Assembly (NCBI RefSeq): GCF_013128195.2
Contig: NZ_CP053452.2
Coordinates: forward strand, 434,001 to 498,000
Direction of reading: 5' to 3'
Length of the DNA: 64,000 nucleotides
DNA from: Frigoriglobus tundricola
GTDB lineage: Bacteria > Planctomycetota > Planctomycetia > Gemmatales > Gemmataceae
The notes under the pieces were generated by a model. It was given only the letters and a program-made list of their open reading frames with translations. It was not told where the DNA came from and searched no databases. The translations under genes and the position numbers were made by a program. Numbering within the stretch: the first letter of the stretch is position 1; every line of letters starts with the position of its first letter. Shown here in pieces: positions 21,110 through 30,177 of this stretch.

Positions 21110-21299
21110 GTGTATTCAGCCCGCGGGGCTGGGACAGCATAGCTCCGGGCAACGCCCGGGGTGGGATCGAGAATTGCCTCCAGGCTGAAAGCCTGGCACA
21201 GCGTCACGTGTCTCAGGCCTTCAGCCTGACAGACCACACAATCTGTTCCCCGGGCGATGCCCGGGGCTATGCTGTCCCAGCCCCGCGGGCTGAATACAC
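21110..21299. repeat. 190-bp nested palindromic element
   Basis: Arms of about 52 bp (21110-21161 and 21248-21299) begin GTGTATTCAGCCCGCGGGGC and end with its complement, with only a few mismatches. Nested inside are CCCGGGC hairpins and a CAGGCTGAAAGCCTG hairpin. It separates two convergent genes and may stop transcription from both sides. Confidence 0.85.
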
Positions 21300-21358
21300 G
21301 GCAACCGGCTAATCCATTCACGAATCCACGCGATCACGTCTCACACGGCCCGTCGTCT

Positions 21359-23140
21359 TCACCACTTGAACGTGTACTGCACCCAGAGCGCGTCGAGGTC
21401 TTTCGCGGCCCCCGGCGTGACGGCGGTCTGTTTGATGAACCGGCCCCCGAAGAGGTGGCTGTAACCGACGAAGAAGATCTGGTGGTTGTCCAGGTGGAAC
21501 TGCACGGTGGTGCTGATCGCCTCGCCGACGTCTTTGCCCGCCCGGCCCGTCGGGTCCTGGCGAACGACCCCGCCCGACGTGTTGTACAAGGCGTCTTTGG
21601 CGCTATCCAGCGACAGAACGTGGTAGCCCAGCGTCGCCCGAACCCACTTCGCCGGGAACATCGCGTATTCGAGGTGCAGGTCGTTGATGTTCTGCCGGCC
21701 GATCGCGTCCAGGCCGGCGAAGTACGAGTGGCCGAACGGGAACAGCGTGCCGAACGTCCGGTGGACGTTCGTCTTGTTCGGGTTCGGGTCGCCCGAGGCG
21801 TAGTCGTAGTAGGCCCAGAGCGTCGGGGTGGTCGGCACGTCCTTGAAGTAGTACCCGAGGCCGGCCACGCCGAACCCGGCGAAGATCGACTGGTTGGCCC
21901 ACCCGCCGAACTGAACCGCGCCCTCGAAGTCCCACAGGAACTGGTTCTGCTCCCCGACGAGCCGGCTCCCCACCGTGTTCACGTCGTACGCGCCCGTCGC
22001 CCCGTAGCGCCCCTTGGCCACGCCGGGGTTGGTGTTGTCCAGGTACAAGTAATACAGGTCGATACTGGAGTCCTTGTTGAACCGGTACTTGAACCAGTTG
22101 CCGGCGAAGACCTGCTTGTCGTCGATGCTCGAAATCCGGCCCGGGTCCGGGACGACCGGGTTGACGACGAACGCGTCCTCCTCAATCGTGTCGTTGTGCC
22201 ACGAGGCGCGGACGCCCTGAAAGGTGCGCCGCGTGTTCGACCAGTCGGACGGCGAGACGAGCCGCTGGGACCCGAACAGCAACTCCTGCCGACCGATCCG
22301 GGCATAAACGCCGTGGTCGTCGAGGGTGAGGAGCTTGAGTTCGACGAACAGGTTCAGGAAATCATTTTGCTCGACGTCCGTCGACGCGGCCGGGATCGCC
22401 TGGTGCGACGAATCGGCGGTGATGAACTCGACGAAGAAGCGGAACTGGTCGCGGTACCACAGATCGCCGTAGACGCGGGTCCGGAACAGGTTGAACGTGT
22501 CGTCCGCCCCGGCCTGCGGCTTCTTGTTATAGAGGGTCGGGTTCTGGATAGTGGCGTAGCGGTCCCGGACCTCGCCCCCGGTCGAGAACAGCCAGTTGTC
22601 CCCGACGTGGACCCGTTTGAGCGGGTCGAAGAGGTCGAACTGGGTGTTGTCGGGATCGTCCAGAAAGCGGAAGTCCAGGTTGAACGACGGATTCGCGTTT
22701 TGGCCCCACTGGAGGTACGGGTTTTTCGGCCGGTTGGACAACTCGCGATCGCGAACGAAATCGAACAGGGTGTAAAACCCCTGCCCGGACGGGGCGTTGA
22801 AGAAGTTCCCGGCCCGCGGGAACGGCTGGACGGGCGGCACCTTTTCCCAGAACGACTTCTCACTGTCCGGCTTCTGCGTCGGCCCGGAAAACTCGCGCTG
22901 GCGCGCACTTCCGGACGGGGAACTGGGCGTACCCTCGCCCGGAGGAGGCGTCACGCGATTTTCGTTCGGCGGTGCTTTGGACCCGTCACTGGGGACAGGT
23001 TCAAGAGAAACCTGCGGTATTTCGACCGGCACAGGGGTCGGGGGGTATCCGTGGCCAATCGACTCAACAGCCAGCACCATCATCCCAGCCAGGACGAACC
23101 GACTCCAGTTCAGCGGGCGGGCATTCTCTTCCACTGGCAT
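21359..23140 (-). CDS. alginate-export-like outer-membrane protein
   Basis: The 593-residue product has an N-terminal hydrophobic signal (FVLAGMMVLAVESIGHG), a Pro-rich linker and then a long beta-rich region typical of the alginate export/porin-like family: VYARIGRQELLFGSQRLVSP, RTFQGVRASWHNDTI, NWFKYRFNKDSSIDLYYL, ending in the aromatic-terminal VQYTFKW expected for outer-membrane barrels. It would form a channel for a polymer or solute. ATG 23140 is used; a second ATG lies 12 codons upstream. It is followed directly by the nested palindrome. The exact substrate is unknown, and alginate itself is not implied. Confidence 0.75.
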   Translation of the reverse strand: MPVEENARPLNWSRFVLAGMMVLAVESIGHGYPPTPVPVEIPQVSLEPVPSDGSKAPPNENRVTPPPGEGTPSSPSGSARQREFSGPTQKPDSEKSFWEKVPPVQPFPRAGNFFNAPSGQGFYTLFDFVRDRELSNRPKNPYLQWGQNANPSFNLDFRFLDDPDNTQFDLFDPLKRVHVGDNWLFSTGGEVRDRYATIQNPTLYNKKPQAGADDTFNLFRTRVYGDLWYRDQFRFFVEFITADSSHQAIPAASTDVEQNDFLNLFVELKLLTLDDHGVYARIGRQELLFGSQRLVSPSDWSNTRRTFQGVRASWHNDTIEEDAFVVNPVVPDPGRISSIDDKQVFAGNWFKYRFNKDSSIDLYYLYLDNTNPGVAKGRYGATGAYDVNTVGSRLVGEQNQFLWDFEGAVQFGGWANQSIFAGFGVAGLGYYFKDVPTTPTLWAYYDYASGDPNPNKTNVHRTFGTLFPFGHSYFAGLDAIGRQNINDLHLEYAMFPAKWVRATLGYHVLSLDSAKDALYNTSGGVVRQDPTGRAGKDVGEAISTTVQFHLDNHQIFFVGYSHLFGGRFIKQTAVTPGAAKDLDALWVQYTFKW

Positions 23141-23487
23141 GACGGCCCTACGTTCAATGATCGTGCCCAATTCCAATGGAGATTTTCAGGAGCGACGCCC
23201 GTGTCGCTCTCACCGGCGTGTCCAGTCTCTTCAACTTCTTCGGACTCCGCAGACAACCCACTTTGGGCAAAGAGTCGCGAACTTGACAGAGTAGGGTCAT
23301 GTGCTCAGGGGCATCACGTTCCGCGAGATGACGTGCGTGCGGAGTCGCCCACACTTCAGGACGGCTCTGCATTTTGTGCGGGTACGTGTTATTTGTGGTG
23401 GCGGAGATGCCATCACAGATTTTTGCTCGGCGACCTGAGCGCGGGCTGCCGTTTCTCGAGCAACACGGGTGTGAATCAGGCGCCGAC
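23141..23487. other. intergenic region without a gene
   Basis: No supported coding region. This 347-bp span presumably holds the promoter of the porin-like gene and the 3' end of the PQQ-like transcript. Confidence 0.4.
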
Positions 23488-23844
23488 TCACGACCCGGCG
23501 GACCCGCCCTGGTGCGGACTGGAGCGCCGGCGTGCGGCCTGGATCTCCTCTTCGGCCTGTTGAATCACGGTCTGCGAACTCTGGCCCCGGACCGAAACGA
23601 GCGACGTCGGAGTGCCACTGCCGTACCCGCTCATCCGGTTGTGCCACAGCGTGCGCCCGGTCAGCGGATCGAGACAGAAGATGTACCCGTTGGTGGACAC
23701 GATGAGCCGGTCGCCGTCCAGCAGGAGGGTCACGTAGCCGGATTTCAGCTCGTTATTCGACCAGACGATCTCGCCCGAGTCGCGGTCCAGGGCGACCGCG
23801 TACCCGTTGAGACCGACGAAGACCAACTGCTCGATCCGCGACAT
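23488..23844 (-). CDS. short PQQ-like beta-propeller repeat protein
   Basis: The 118-residue product contains about two beta-propeller blades of the PQQ type: VGLNGYAVALDRDSGEIVW and IFCLDPLTGRTLWHN. Full PQQ-like proteins have six to eight blades, so this is either a fragment of a former longer protein or a short relative that assembles from several chains. A Gln- and Arg-rich tail follows. No signal peptide is present. The ORF has a plausible start MSRIEQLVFVG, but no strong ribosome binding site is seen. Confidence 0.65.
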   Translation of the reverse strand: MSRIEQLVFVGLNGYAVALDRDSGEIVWSNNELKSGYVTLLLDGDRLIVSTNGYIFCLDPLTGRTLWHNRMSGYGSGTPTSLVSVRGQSSQTVIQQAEEEIQAARRRSSPHQGGSAGS

Positions 23845-24269
23845 GTGCGGCTCTCCGTTCGAGTTTATCCTCGATTGGAACCGGCGACGAGCCCGCGGTC
23901 AAGCGCCGGGCCGAGACTCCCGTCGAGCCGCAACCACCGTACGCAACACCGCGAACCGCACCTCGGGGCGAACGGCGTCGGCCCCGGCCGCGAGCAGCGC
24001 CGGGTTGCCGTCATCGTGCGCGGAAACCGCAACTCTGAGAGTGGGCGACTCGTTTCGCGAGCCGCGCCGTTCACATTTGGAGTTGGTAGAGGGCGTCACT
24101 TGCAGAGCGAGTGACCTACTTGACTGACGATCTCGAACAGGCGAGCAGCAAAAGGAGTGAAATCTCAGGCCGCGGAAAGCACCCCCGATCCGACAGACGA
24201 ACCGGGTTCGGATTGCTCGCGCGACAGGAACCACGCTACACTCTGCCGGCCATTCACCCGGAGGTTTCC
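23845..24269. other. 425-bp divergent intergenic region
   Basis: It separates the PQQ-like gene (minus) from the secreted protein gene (plus). No gene, repeat or RNA is recognised. Confidence 0.4.
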
Positions 24270-24668
24270 GTGAAAGCCCTCTTCGCAGCGACTGCCCTAT
24301 TCGTCTCCGCAGGACCCGACACGACTCAACCGCCGACCGCGCCGGCCCCACGGGAAGTCCCGTTCTCGACCGAAAACCTGACCTTCACCTATTCCGGACC
24401 GAACGACACCAGGAACCCGAAGGTCGAGATGAGCGTGAAGGACGGGAAGATCGAGGTGCAGTGGACGATGCAGAAAAAGGCGTTCTCCGCGATCGCGTCA
24501 CTTGCAACCGTTCAGGATGGCGTGCTGACGGTCATCGGGTCGGTGAACGAACCGGCGGTCGTGAGCTGCGATCCAATCTCGAAGCAGACGGGCGCGATAA
24601 TCGAAATCGTCCTCGCTGACGGCACGATGAAGGTGTACTCAACTCGCGCTCCGAAACGGGCGCCGTGA
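24270..24668 (+). CDS. small exported protein of unknown function
   Basis: The start is GTG 24270, with GGAGGTTTCC directly before it; the frame extends upstream to 24111 without a start signal. The 132-residue product begins VKALFAATALFVSAG, a short signal peptide, followed by a Pro/Thr linker and a beta-rich domain (LTFTYSGPNDTRNPKVEMSV; GKIEVQWTMQKKAFS). I do not recognise the family. It is probably periplasmic. Confidence 0.65.
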   Translation: MKALFAATALFVSAGPDTTQPPTAPAPREVPFSTENLTFTYSGPNDTRNPKVEMSVKDGKIEVQWTMQKKAFSAIASLATVQDGVLTVIGSVNEPAVVSCDPISKQTGAIIEIVLADGTMKVYSTRAPKRAP

Positions 24669-25032
24669 GGAGCGCGATTCGTATCCGTTCGCACGCTTTC
24701 CGGTCACGCTTCGTGCTGGCCGGGAGGCCCGTCTACCCGGCGCACGGACGAGCACAGGTCGGCTCACCGCAAGATCGTGCATTTCGCTTTCGCGTAGCTG
24801 CGGTTCTCCGCATCTCCTGCCCGCGCTCGGATTGACGCCTCGGATTCGATACGTCGCGGCTCCGCTACGCTCACATTTCCACGCCGACCACGTTGAGGAG
24901 ATCGGACCGCCGACGGCCCGCGGAGGAGGGACCAGTCGGAATTTCATCCGTAAAGCAAATCGGTTCAGGAAATCGGCACCCGGGGGGGAAGTAATAGATG
25001 ACGGGCAGCCGATGGGCCGCCGAGGGAACCAC
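24669..25032. other. intergenic leader of the second sigma factor gene
   Basis: No gene is supported in this 364-bp stretch. Its end contains CCGAGGGAACCAC, which sets the start at 25033. Confidence 0.4.
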
Positions 25033-26373
25033 ATGCCGACGAGTTCGACGCGTCTCGTGATCGAGCGACTGCGCGAGGCATTGCACCCGGACGCCGGGGC
25101 AGACGAGCCCGACGAACGGCTCTTGAGCCGCTTCGCCTCGGGGCGGGACGCACAGGCGTTTGCGCTGCTGGTCCGGCGCCACGGGCCGATGGTGATGGGC
25201 GTCTGCCGCCGCACGGCCCGCAACCCGGAGGACGCAGAGGACGCCTTTCAAGCGACGTTCCTCGTCCTGGTCCGCAAAGCCGACGCGATCTCCGCGCCGG
25301 CACTGCTGGCGAACTGGCTCCACGGCGTCGCGTACAACACGGCCCGCAAAGCTCGTGCGGTCACCATCCTACGGGGTCTCCGGGAGAAGTCGGTAGCGGA
25401 GATCCCCGACCCTGCGGGGGCCGATCGCGAGCCCCGGACCGAGCTGAGCGCCATCCTCGACGAGGAACTGAACCGTCTGCCAGAAATGCACCGGGCGCCT
25501 CTCGTTCTCTGTTACCTGGAAGGCAAAACCCAGCGCGAAGCGGCCCGCAATCTCGGCTGCCCCGAAAAGACGCTCGCGAGCCGGTTGGCGCGGGCACGGG
25601 AGGTCCTCGCGAAGCGGCTGGCCCGACGCGGGTTCGCCGTCACCGGCGTGTCGCTCGGGGGCGTCCTGGCGCAGACCGGAGCGGCGGCCGGCGTACCGAA
25701 CGCCCATGTGCGGTCCGCCGCCGCACGACTATTCGCGGCCGCTCCTGGGACGGTCCCGGGGCGCGTCGCCGCTCTTACCGAAGGAGTGCTGAAAGCCATG
25801 TCCCTCTCGAAGCTCAGGTACGGTGTGATCGCGGCCGTTCTGGCGATCCTGGTCGCCGTTGGGGCCGGCGCTGCGGCCGGGCGGCTCGGTGCGGGCGCGC
25901 CGCCGACCGGGACGACCGCGGAGCCGCCGACTGGCCCGCGCGGGCGACCGGCGGCGGACGACAAGAAGAAGCCCGCGGAGATCAAGGGCCTCGACGGTGA
26001 GTGGTTGCTCGTCGGGTCGGAAGATAACGGCAAGAAGAAGTCGTTCCCGGACGGAACGGGTGTGACCGTGTTCATCGGCGAGGACGAATTCATTACGCTA
26101 ACCGAACAGATGACACTGTTCAGCGACCTGCGCTCCCAGTTCAGCACGACCTACAAGTTCAAGTCGGCGAAGGCGGTCGGCAACAAGCCCGCGTGGATCG
26201 ACCTGCTCCCCCAAGAGGCCGGCGCCGACCCGTGGAAACGGGGCATCTATAAACTGGACGGGGACGTGCTCACGATCTGCTGGGGCAAGACGGATCGGCC
26301 GAGGGAGTTTGCAGCGCCGGCCGAGTCTGGCAACAGGGTGCACATGTTCAAGCGGGTCAAGAGCGACGACTGA
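25033..26373 (+). CDS. ECF sigma factor fused to membrane span and TIGR03067-like domain
   Basis: The 446-residue protein has ECF regions 2 (LLVRRHGPMVMGVCRR; DAEDAFQATFLVLVRKA) and 4 (LNRLPEMHRAPLVLCYLEG; AARNLGCPEKTLASRLARA) in residues 15-190. A span near residue 265 (GVIAAVLAILVAVGAGAAAG) is followed by a domain of about 130 residues (IKGLDGEWLLVGSEDNGK; YKLDGDVLTICWG) that matches the planctomycete TIGR03067 pattern. The start at 25033 is supported by GAGGG five bases before. It has the same architecture as the gene at 19812 but an unrelated tail. A shared hairpin separates it from the next, convergent sigma gene. Confidence 0.82.
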   Translation: MPTSSTRLVIERLREALHPDAGADEPDERLLSRFASGRDAQAFALLVRRHGPMVMGVCRRTARNPEDAEDAFQATFLVLVRKADAISAPALLANWLHGVAYNTARKARAVTILRGLREKSVAEIPDPAGADREPRTELSAILDEELNRLPEMHRAPLVLCYLEGKTQREAARNLGCPEKTLASRLARAREVLAKRLARRGFAVTGVSLGGVLAQTGAAAGVPNAHVRSAAARLFAAAPGTVPGRVAALTEGVLKAMSLSKLRYGVIAAVLAILVAVGAGAAAGRLGAGAPPTGTTAEPPTGPRGRPAADDKKKPAEIKGLDGEWLLVGSEDNGKKKSFPDGTGVTVFIGEDEFITLTEQMTLFSDLRSQFSTTYKFKSAKAVGNKPAWIDLLPQEAGADPWKRGIYKLDGDVLTICWGKTDRPREFAAPAESGNRVHMFKRVKSDD

Positions 26374-26412
26374 ACGAAAAGGTCGGAACACCACTCAGTG
26401 CCACACACGAAT

Positions 26413-26442
26413 GAAGACCAGGGGTTTCAACCCCTGGTCTTC
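26413..26442. terminator. bidirectional hairpin terminator
   Basis: Perfect arms GAAGACCAGGGGT and its complement around TTCAA, followed by TTTC on the plus strand and preceded by a purine-rich tract that serves the opposite strand. It lies between two convergent ECF sigma genes. Confidence 0.8.
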
Positions 26443-26455
26443 TTTCGCGCGTCAA

Positions 26456-28105
26456 TCAGTTCTTCTCGGGAGAAACTGGAGCCGGGGGGACAAGGGGTAG
26501 CGCGGGCATGACGGGGGCGGCTGGCGCCGCGGGGAGGGCGGGCATCACCTGTACACCCGCGGGCACCGCAGGGACCGTGATGGCGGTGGTCGATAAGTAG
26601 TGCCCGGCCGGGGGCATCAGTTCGAAGCCGATCTGTGTACCGGTCAGCGCCTGCCACGTCGCCTGCTGCTCTTTGGTCAGTCCCGTCACGAATTTCGCCT
26701 GCTCCTTCTTGGACCGCTTGGGATCGAGGGGGGGCGCACCGATAACGATGGCGCGGCCGAACGCGCCCGCCCCAACACCCGGAACCGGCGCCGAGGGGTC
26801 CCCCAACTTCGAGGCTTCGAAGGCGTCCGCTGCGGCCTTCTTCTGCTCGTCCGTCAGCTTGAGCGCCGCGGCGACCTTGGGATCGGTGAACGCCCGCAGC
26901 CCGCGCACCTGAAGCTCGATCTGACCGAGCCGCACCAGTTGCTCCTTCCGGAGGTGTTTATCAGCGATCGACCGGGACTCGGCCTCGGCGTTAGCCGCGA
27001 TCTTGCGCACCTCGGCTTCGATCTGTTGCTCGATCGGCTGCGGGTTCGCCGGGTTGCCCTGAATGAAGTGGGTGATGGGGAACGGGGGGCGCTTTTCGTT
27101 CAGGTCGTCGTAGGCGTCCTCGATCTGCACCCGCTGCTCCGGGGTACACTTCAGCTCCTTCAGCACCTTGCGGTGCCGGAGCAGTTCGTAAGCGGGGCCG
27201 GGGAGCTCGACCGGGCCGTCGGCCTTGGCCGGCGGCACCGGGGCGGCACTCGCACGCGGTTCGCCGCTCGTTCCGCCGAACAGGCCCCAGCCGACCAGCC
27301 CGGTCGTGAGGACCGCGACCGTTAGCACCTTCGTCGCGAAGCGCATCGTCATTCCCGTGAGTGTGTTGGAAACCAGAGCCGCCACCGAAGCGGAGACGGC
27401 CCGATCCGAAATTCCCCGCGCCGCGACCACCGCGGCAACGGCCACAGTCCCCTTCGCCACCCCGGCCGGGGCGCTCTGAGTGACGCCCGCAAGGGCGACC
27501 AGCCCCGCGAGCGGAGCGGTGATCCCGCGCTGGCGGAGCCGATCCGCCAGTTGCTTCCGCCCCCGGTGCAAACGCGCCGAGAGCGTCCCCTCGTTGCACC
27601 CGAGCCGTGCCGCCGCCGCGGCCCGACTGAGCCCGTCCAGATCGCACACGACAACGGCCGCGCGGTGACTCTCCGGCAACCGGTCGAGTTCCTCACCTAT
27701 GACGGCCAGCAGGTCGGACGGGTCTTGCGCCGCCGGGGCGGCGCTTTCGACCCGTGCCGCACGCTCTTCCCGCCGCTTCCGCTTGTTCGCCTGCGATCGC
27801 ATCTGGAGAGACACCCGATGGGCGACCCGGTACAGCCAGCCGCCGACGCACCCGCGCTCCGCGAGCGTGCGCCCGCGGCAAACCAGGACGAGGAACGTGG
27901 CCTGGAAGGCGTCCTCCGCGTCGGCCGCGTTCGACAGCACCCGCCGACACACGCCCCAAACGGTGCGCTCGTGCCGGCGGACGAGGGCCGCGAAGGCGCG
28001 ATCGTCCCGGTGTGCGAAGAATTCGGCGAGCAGTTGGTCGTCGGTGCTCCGGCTGTCCGTCGGGCCGATGGCCTTCAGGAACACCGCGAGAGCGGATTGT
28101 GCCAT
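26456..28105 (-). CDS. ECF sigma factor fused to membrane span and Spy/LTXXQ-like helical domain
   Basis: Residues 20-185 are an ECF sigma factor (ALVRRHERTVWGVCRRVLS; DAEDAFQATFLVLVCRG; LDRLPESHRAAVVVCDLDG; AAAARLGCNEGTLSARLHR). After a hydrophobic linker and a membrane span (LTVAVLTTGLVGWGLFGG, near residue 265) comes a long helical domain with LKCTPEQRVQIEDAYDDL, LKLTDEQKKAAADAFEAS and LTKEQQATWQALTG. These LT-x-x-Q-type repeats recall periplasmic CpxP/Spy stress proteins. The C-terminus is Pro/Ala/Val-rich. I start at ATG 28105 with GAGGTG upstream; a GTG four codons earlier is possible. The tail could sense envelope stress; this is inference. Confidence 0.8.
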   Translation of the reverse strand: MAQSALAVFLKAIGPTDSRSTDDQLLAEFFAHRDDRAFAALVRRHERTVWGVCRRVLSNAADAEDAFQATFLVLVCRGRTLAERGCVGGWLYRVAHRVSLQMRSQANKRKRREERAARVESAAPAAQDPSDLLAVIGEELDRLPESHRAAVVVCDLDGLSRAAAAARLGCNEGTLSARLHRGRKQLADRLRQRGITAPLAGLVALAGVTQSAPAGVAKGTVAVAAVVAARGISDRAVSASVAALVSNTLTGMTMRFATKVLTVAVLTTGLVGWGLFGGTSGEPRASAAPVPPAKADGPVELPGPAYELLRHRKVLKELKCTPEQRVQIEDAYDDLNEKRPPFPITHFIQGNPANPQPIEQQIEAEVRKIAANAEAESRSIADKHLRKEQLVRLGQIELQVRGLRAFTDPKVAAALKLTDEQKKAAADAFEASKLGDPSAPVPGVGAGAFGRAIVIGAPPLDPKRSKKEQAKFVTGLTKEQQATWQALTGTQIGFELMPPAGHYLSTTAITVPAVPAGVQVMPALPAAPAAPVMPALPLVPPAPVSPEKN

Positions 28106-29115
28106 GACCGAATTCACCTCGCGTCGAGTGCCTTCATGGAATACTGCGTGCCGACGCCCACGCGCGTGCAGGAAAAATAAAATCGCGCTCCGACCAGGTA
28201 TTTACTCCTGTTCGACCCGGAGCAGGGTCATTATCCGTCACCACCCCAGCAGGCGTTGGCGTGTGCGGGACGTTTTCTCACGCCGGGCCGTCTTGGGAAA
28301 CAACTTATTTCGCCATACCATTAGTTAATAAATTTATTAAATACTATTCAATCATTGTTCACGAGAATGATGAGGTCGAGCGTCTCCCGCACGACCGGCC
28401 ACGCGTGCCACACCGACCGCCCCGACTTCTCGGCCCCGACCTTGGTGGCCCGCACACCCACCCGTCACACAACACCAACGGGCGCCGGACGGGCGTTCGT
28501 CCCTCTCCCCCCCGCACGCAACTTCCGGCGCCGAGGGGCGGACCCAGGGGCGGGCACCGGGTGCCCCGCACCCGCACCGGAAGGGGACACGTTGGCCACA
28601 TCCATTGTTCCTTCCCCGGGGTCCATCCCGGTCTGCTGCTCCCGCCCGATGGTGCTGTCGGTGCGGCAATATCCTCAAACTGTTGTCACCGAGCAATGGT
28701 AGTCCGGTGTTGCGTCCGGTCGGAGAGTTGGACCCCGACGCCCAACAGCAAGGCGCGGAGGAATCGAGCCGAGGATCGGAGTTGGCATCGCGGAGAGAGA
28801 GCCCAGGATGTGAGGCGCCCTTCCGAGGCCAGACGTTGGAGTGAGGGTTTTTGGGACCGCGCACCAGGAACGGGGACCCGGCGCGGGCGAACTCGTCGGC
28901 ACGCTCGCGACCGAATCTGGGGCGGGTAACCCGGTTCAACCGCCGGCAAGGGACGGTGCGTGCCGAGAAGGGGTTGCCAGATAATGGGGGCAGCGTAGAG
29001 ATGGCTTCCCTGCCGGAACTCCGCAATTACCTGGCGCGTCAGGAGCGCTAAGAATAACCGGTACCGTGAGTTCCGTCGCCGACTTGATGCGCATGGGGCA
29101 ACGCCCTGCGTGTAT
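28106..29115. other. 1-kb region without a recognisable gene; contains an AT-rich patch
   Basis: No frame on either strand looks like a real protein. A block at 28310-28365 is strikingly AT-rich (TTAGTTAATAAATTTATT) for this genome. The part at 28600-28870 has several short complementary segments (GGAGAGTTGGACCCCGACGC) and could encode a structured RNA, but it matches none I know. Confidence 0.4.
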
Positions 29116-30177
29116 CTATTCCGACCGATTAACCTCGGGTTGCATGGCCGCGAGCGCGAGCGTACCGAGGCCGTAGAACGTATATTCCACGTCCGTGCGA
29201 TCGTCCCACAAACCGCCCCGGAAACCGCCGCCTGGAGCGGCCGTGAAGCCCGGCTTTGCGGGCGACAGGTCGCGAGGCACGGAGGCAGCGGCCGTGAAGC
29301 CCGGCTTTGCGGGCGACAGGTCGCGAGGGGAAGCGGGCCTTTCGCACTCCTCCGCGTAGCCCCGCACGCGCTCCCAATCGAGCCTGTTGGCGCAACCCAG
29401 TTGGTCGAGCGACCAACCGCCGGTGAACGTGGAGAGCAGGTCCGCGGCGGGGATGCGGTCGTTCGCGCGGAGACCGCCTTCAAACGGTGAGGGCAGGGCG
29501 GCCAGGAAGTCCGCGGTGCCCGCGCGGGCTTCGTCGTCCAGTTCGCCCAGGATTTGCAGCAGCCCGACGCCCGCGGCGGTGGGGTTGGTGCCGCTCCGCT
29601 TCATGGCGGAGATCTCGACGTACCCGCCGTCGGGCCGGCGGCGCGACTTCACGAACCGGACGAGCCGCTCCGGCTCGGGGTTCGGCCGACCGAGCAGTTG
29701 CAGGCAGAGCGTGACGAGGAAACTCGTGTACGTGCTGCCGTGCGGGGCGCCGGGCGTCTTGGCGTAGCCCCCGTCCGGGGCGCGGAACGTTTCAAGTGTG
29801 CCGGCGACCCGGTCGCGCCAGTCCGGGGGGGCGTCGGCCAGGACGTCCGGCCCGCCGCCGAGTGGGACGAGGTAGCAACTCACCACGAGCGAGAAGAAAT
29901 CGACCACCCCGGCGGAGCCGGTCATCCGGGTCCGGAGAAAGTTCGCGGCCCGGCCGCACACGTCGGGGTTGAGTGCCTGCAACACGGCCAGCGAGCGGAG
30001 CGCGAAGCCGGTGTAGTACAGGTCGGAGCCGCCCTCGCGCCCCGAGAACCCGCCGTCGGGGTTCTGGGCTTCGAGCAGGTAAGCCGTGTTGCGCGCGCGC
30101 AGATCCGCCGGCAGCCGCTCGATGCCGTCGAGCAAGCGGTTGGTCAGACGGGTCAAATACGGTTCGGCCTCGGTCAC
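29116..30177 (-). CDS. prenyltransferase/squalene-cyclase-like alpha-barrel protein
   Basis: The 353-residue protein is built from QW-like alpha-alpha repeats: LLEAQNPDGGFSGREGGSDL, ETFRAPDGGYAKTPGAPHG, FVKSRRRPDGGYVEISAM and GGFRGGLWDDRTDVEYTFYG. This pattern is shared by protein geranylgeranyltransferase beta subunits and the terpene cyclase fold. The DxDD cyclase motif is not seen, so catalysis is uncertain. A 17-residue unit ending in SPAKPGFTAA is duplicated in frame near residue 300, encoded by a repeat (29237-29328). The start ATG overlaps the stop of the thioesterase gene by four bases, so it is the last gene of a three-gene operon. Confidence 0.75.
   Translation of the reverse strand: MTEAEPYLTRLTNRLLDGIERLPADLRARNTAYLLEAQNPDGGFSGREGGSDLYYTGFALRSLAVLQALNPDVCGRAANFLRTRMTGSAGVVDFFSLVVSCYLVPLGGGPDVLADAPPDWRDRVAGTLETFRAPDGGYAKTPGAPHGSTYTSFLVTLCLQLLGRPNPEPERLVRFVKSRRRPDGGYVEISAMKRSGTNPTAAGVGLLQILGELDDEARAGTADFLAALPSPFEGGLRANDRIPAADLLSTFTGGWSLDQLGCANRLDWERVRGYAEECERPASPRDLSPAKPGFTAAASVPRDLSPAKPGFTAAPGGGFRGGLWDDRTDVEYTFYGLGTLALAAMQPEVNRSE
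29237..29328. repeat. 41-bp direct repeat inside the prenyltransferase-like gene
   Basis: Two exact 41-bp copies (29237-29277 and 29288-29328) with a 51-bp period contain GAAGCCCGGCTTTGCGGGC, itself a small palindrome. The 51-bp period keeps the frame and adds 17 residues. Confidence 0.85.

Noticed and set aside
21257-23563. Plus-strand open frame of about 770 codons
   Set aside because: It is antisense to the porin-like gene and reads through a palindromic repeat; no conserved motif is present.
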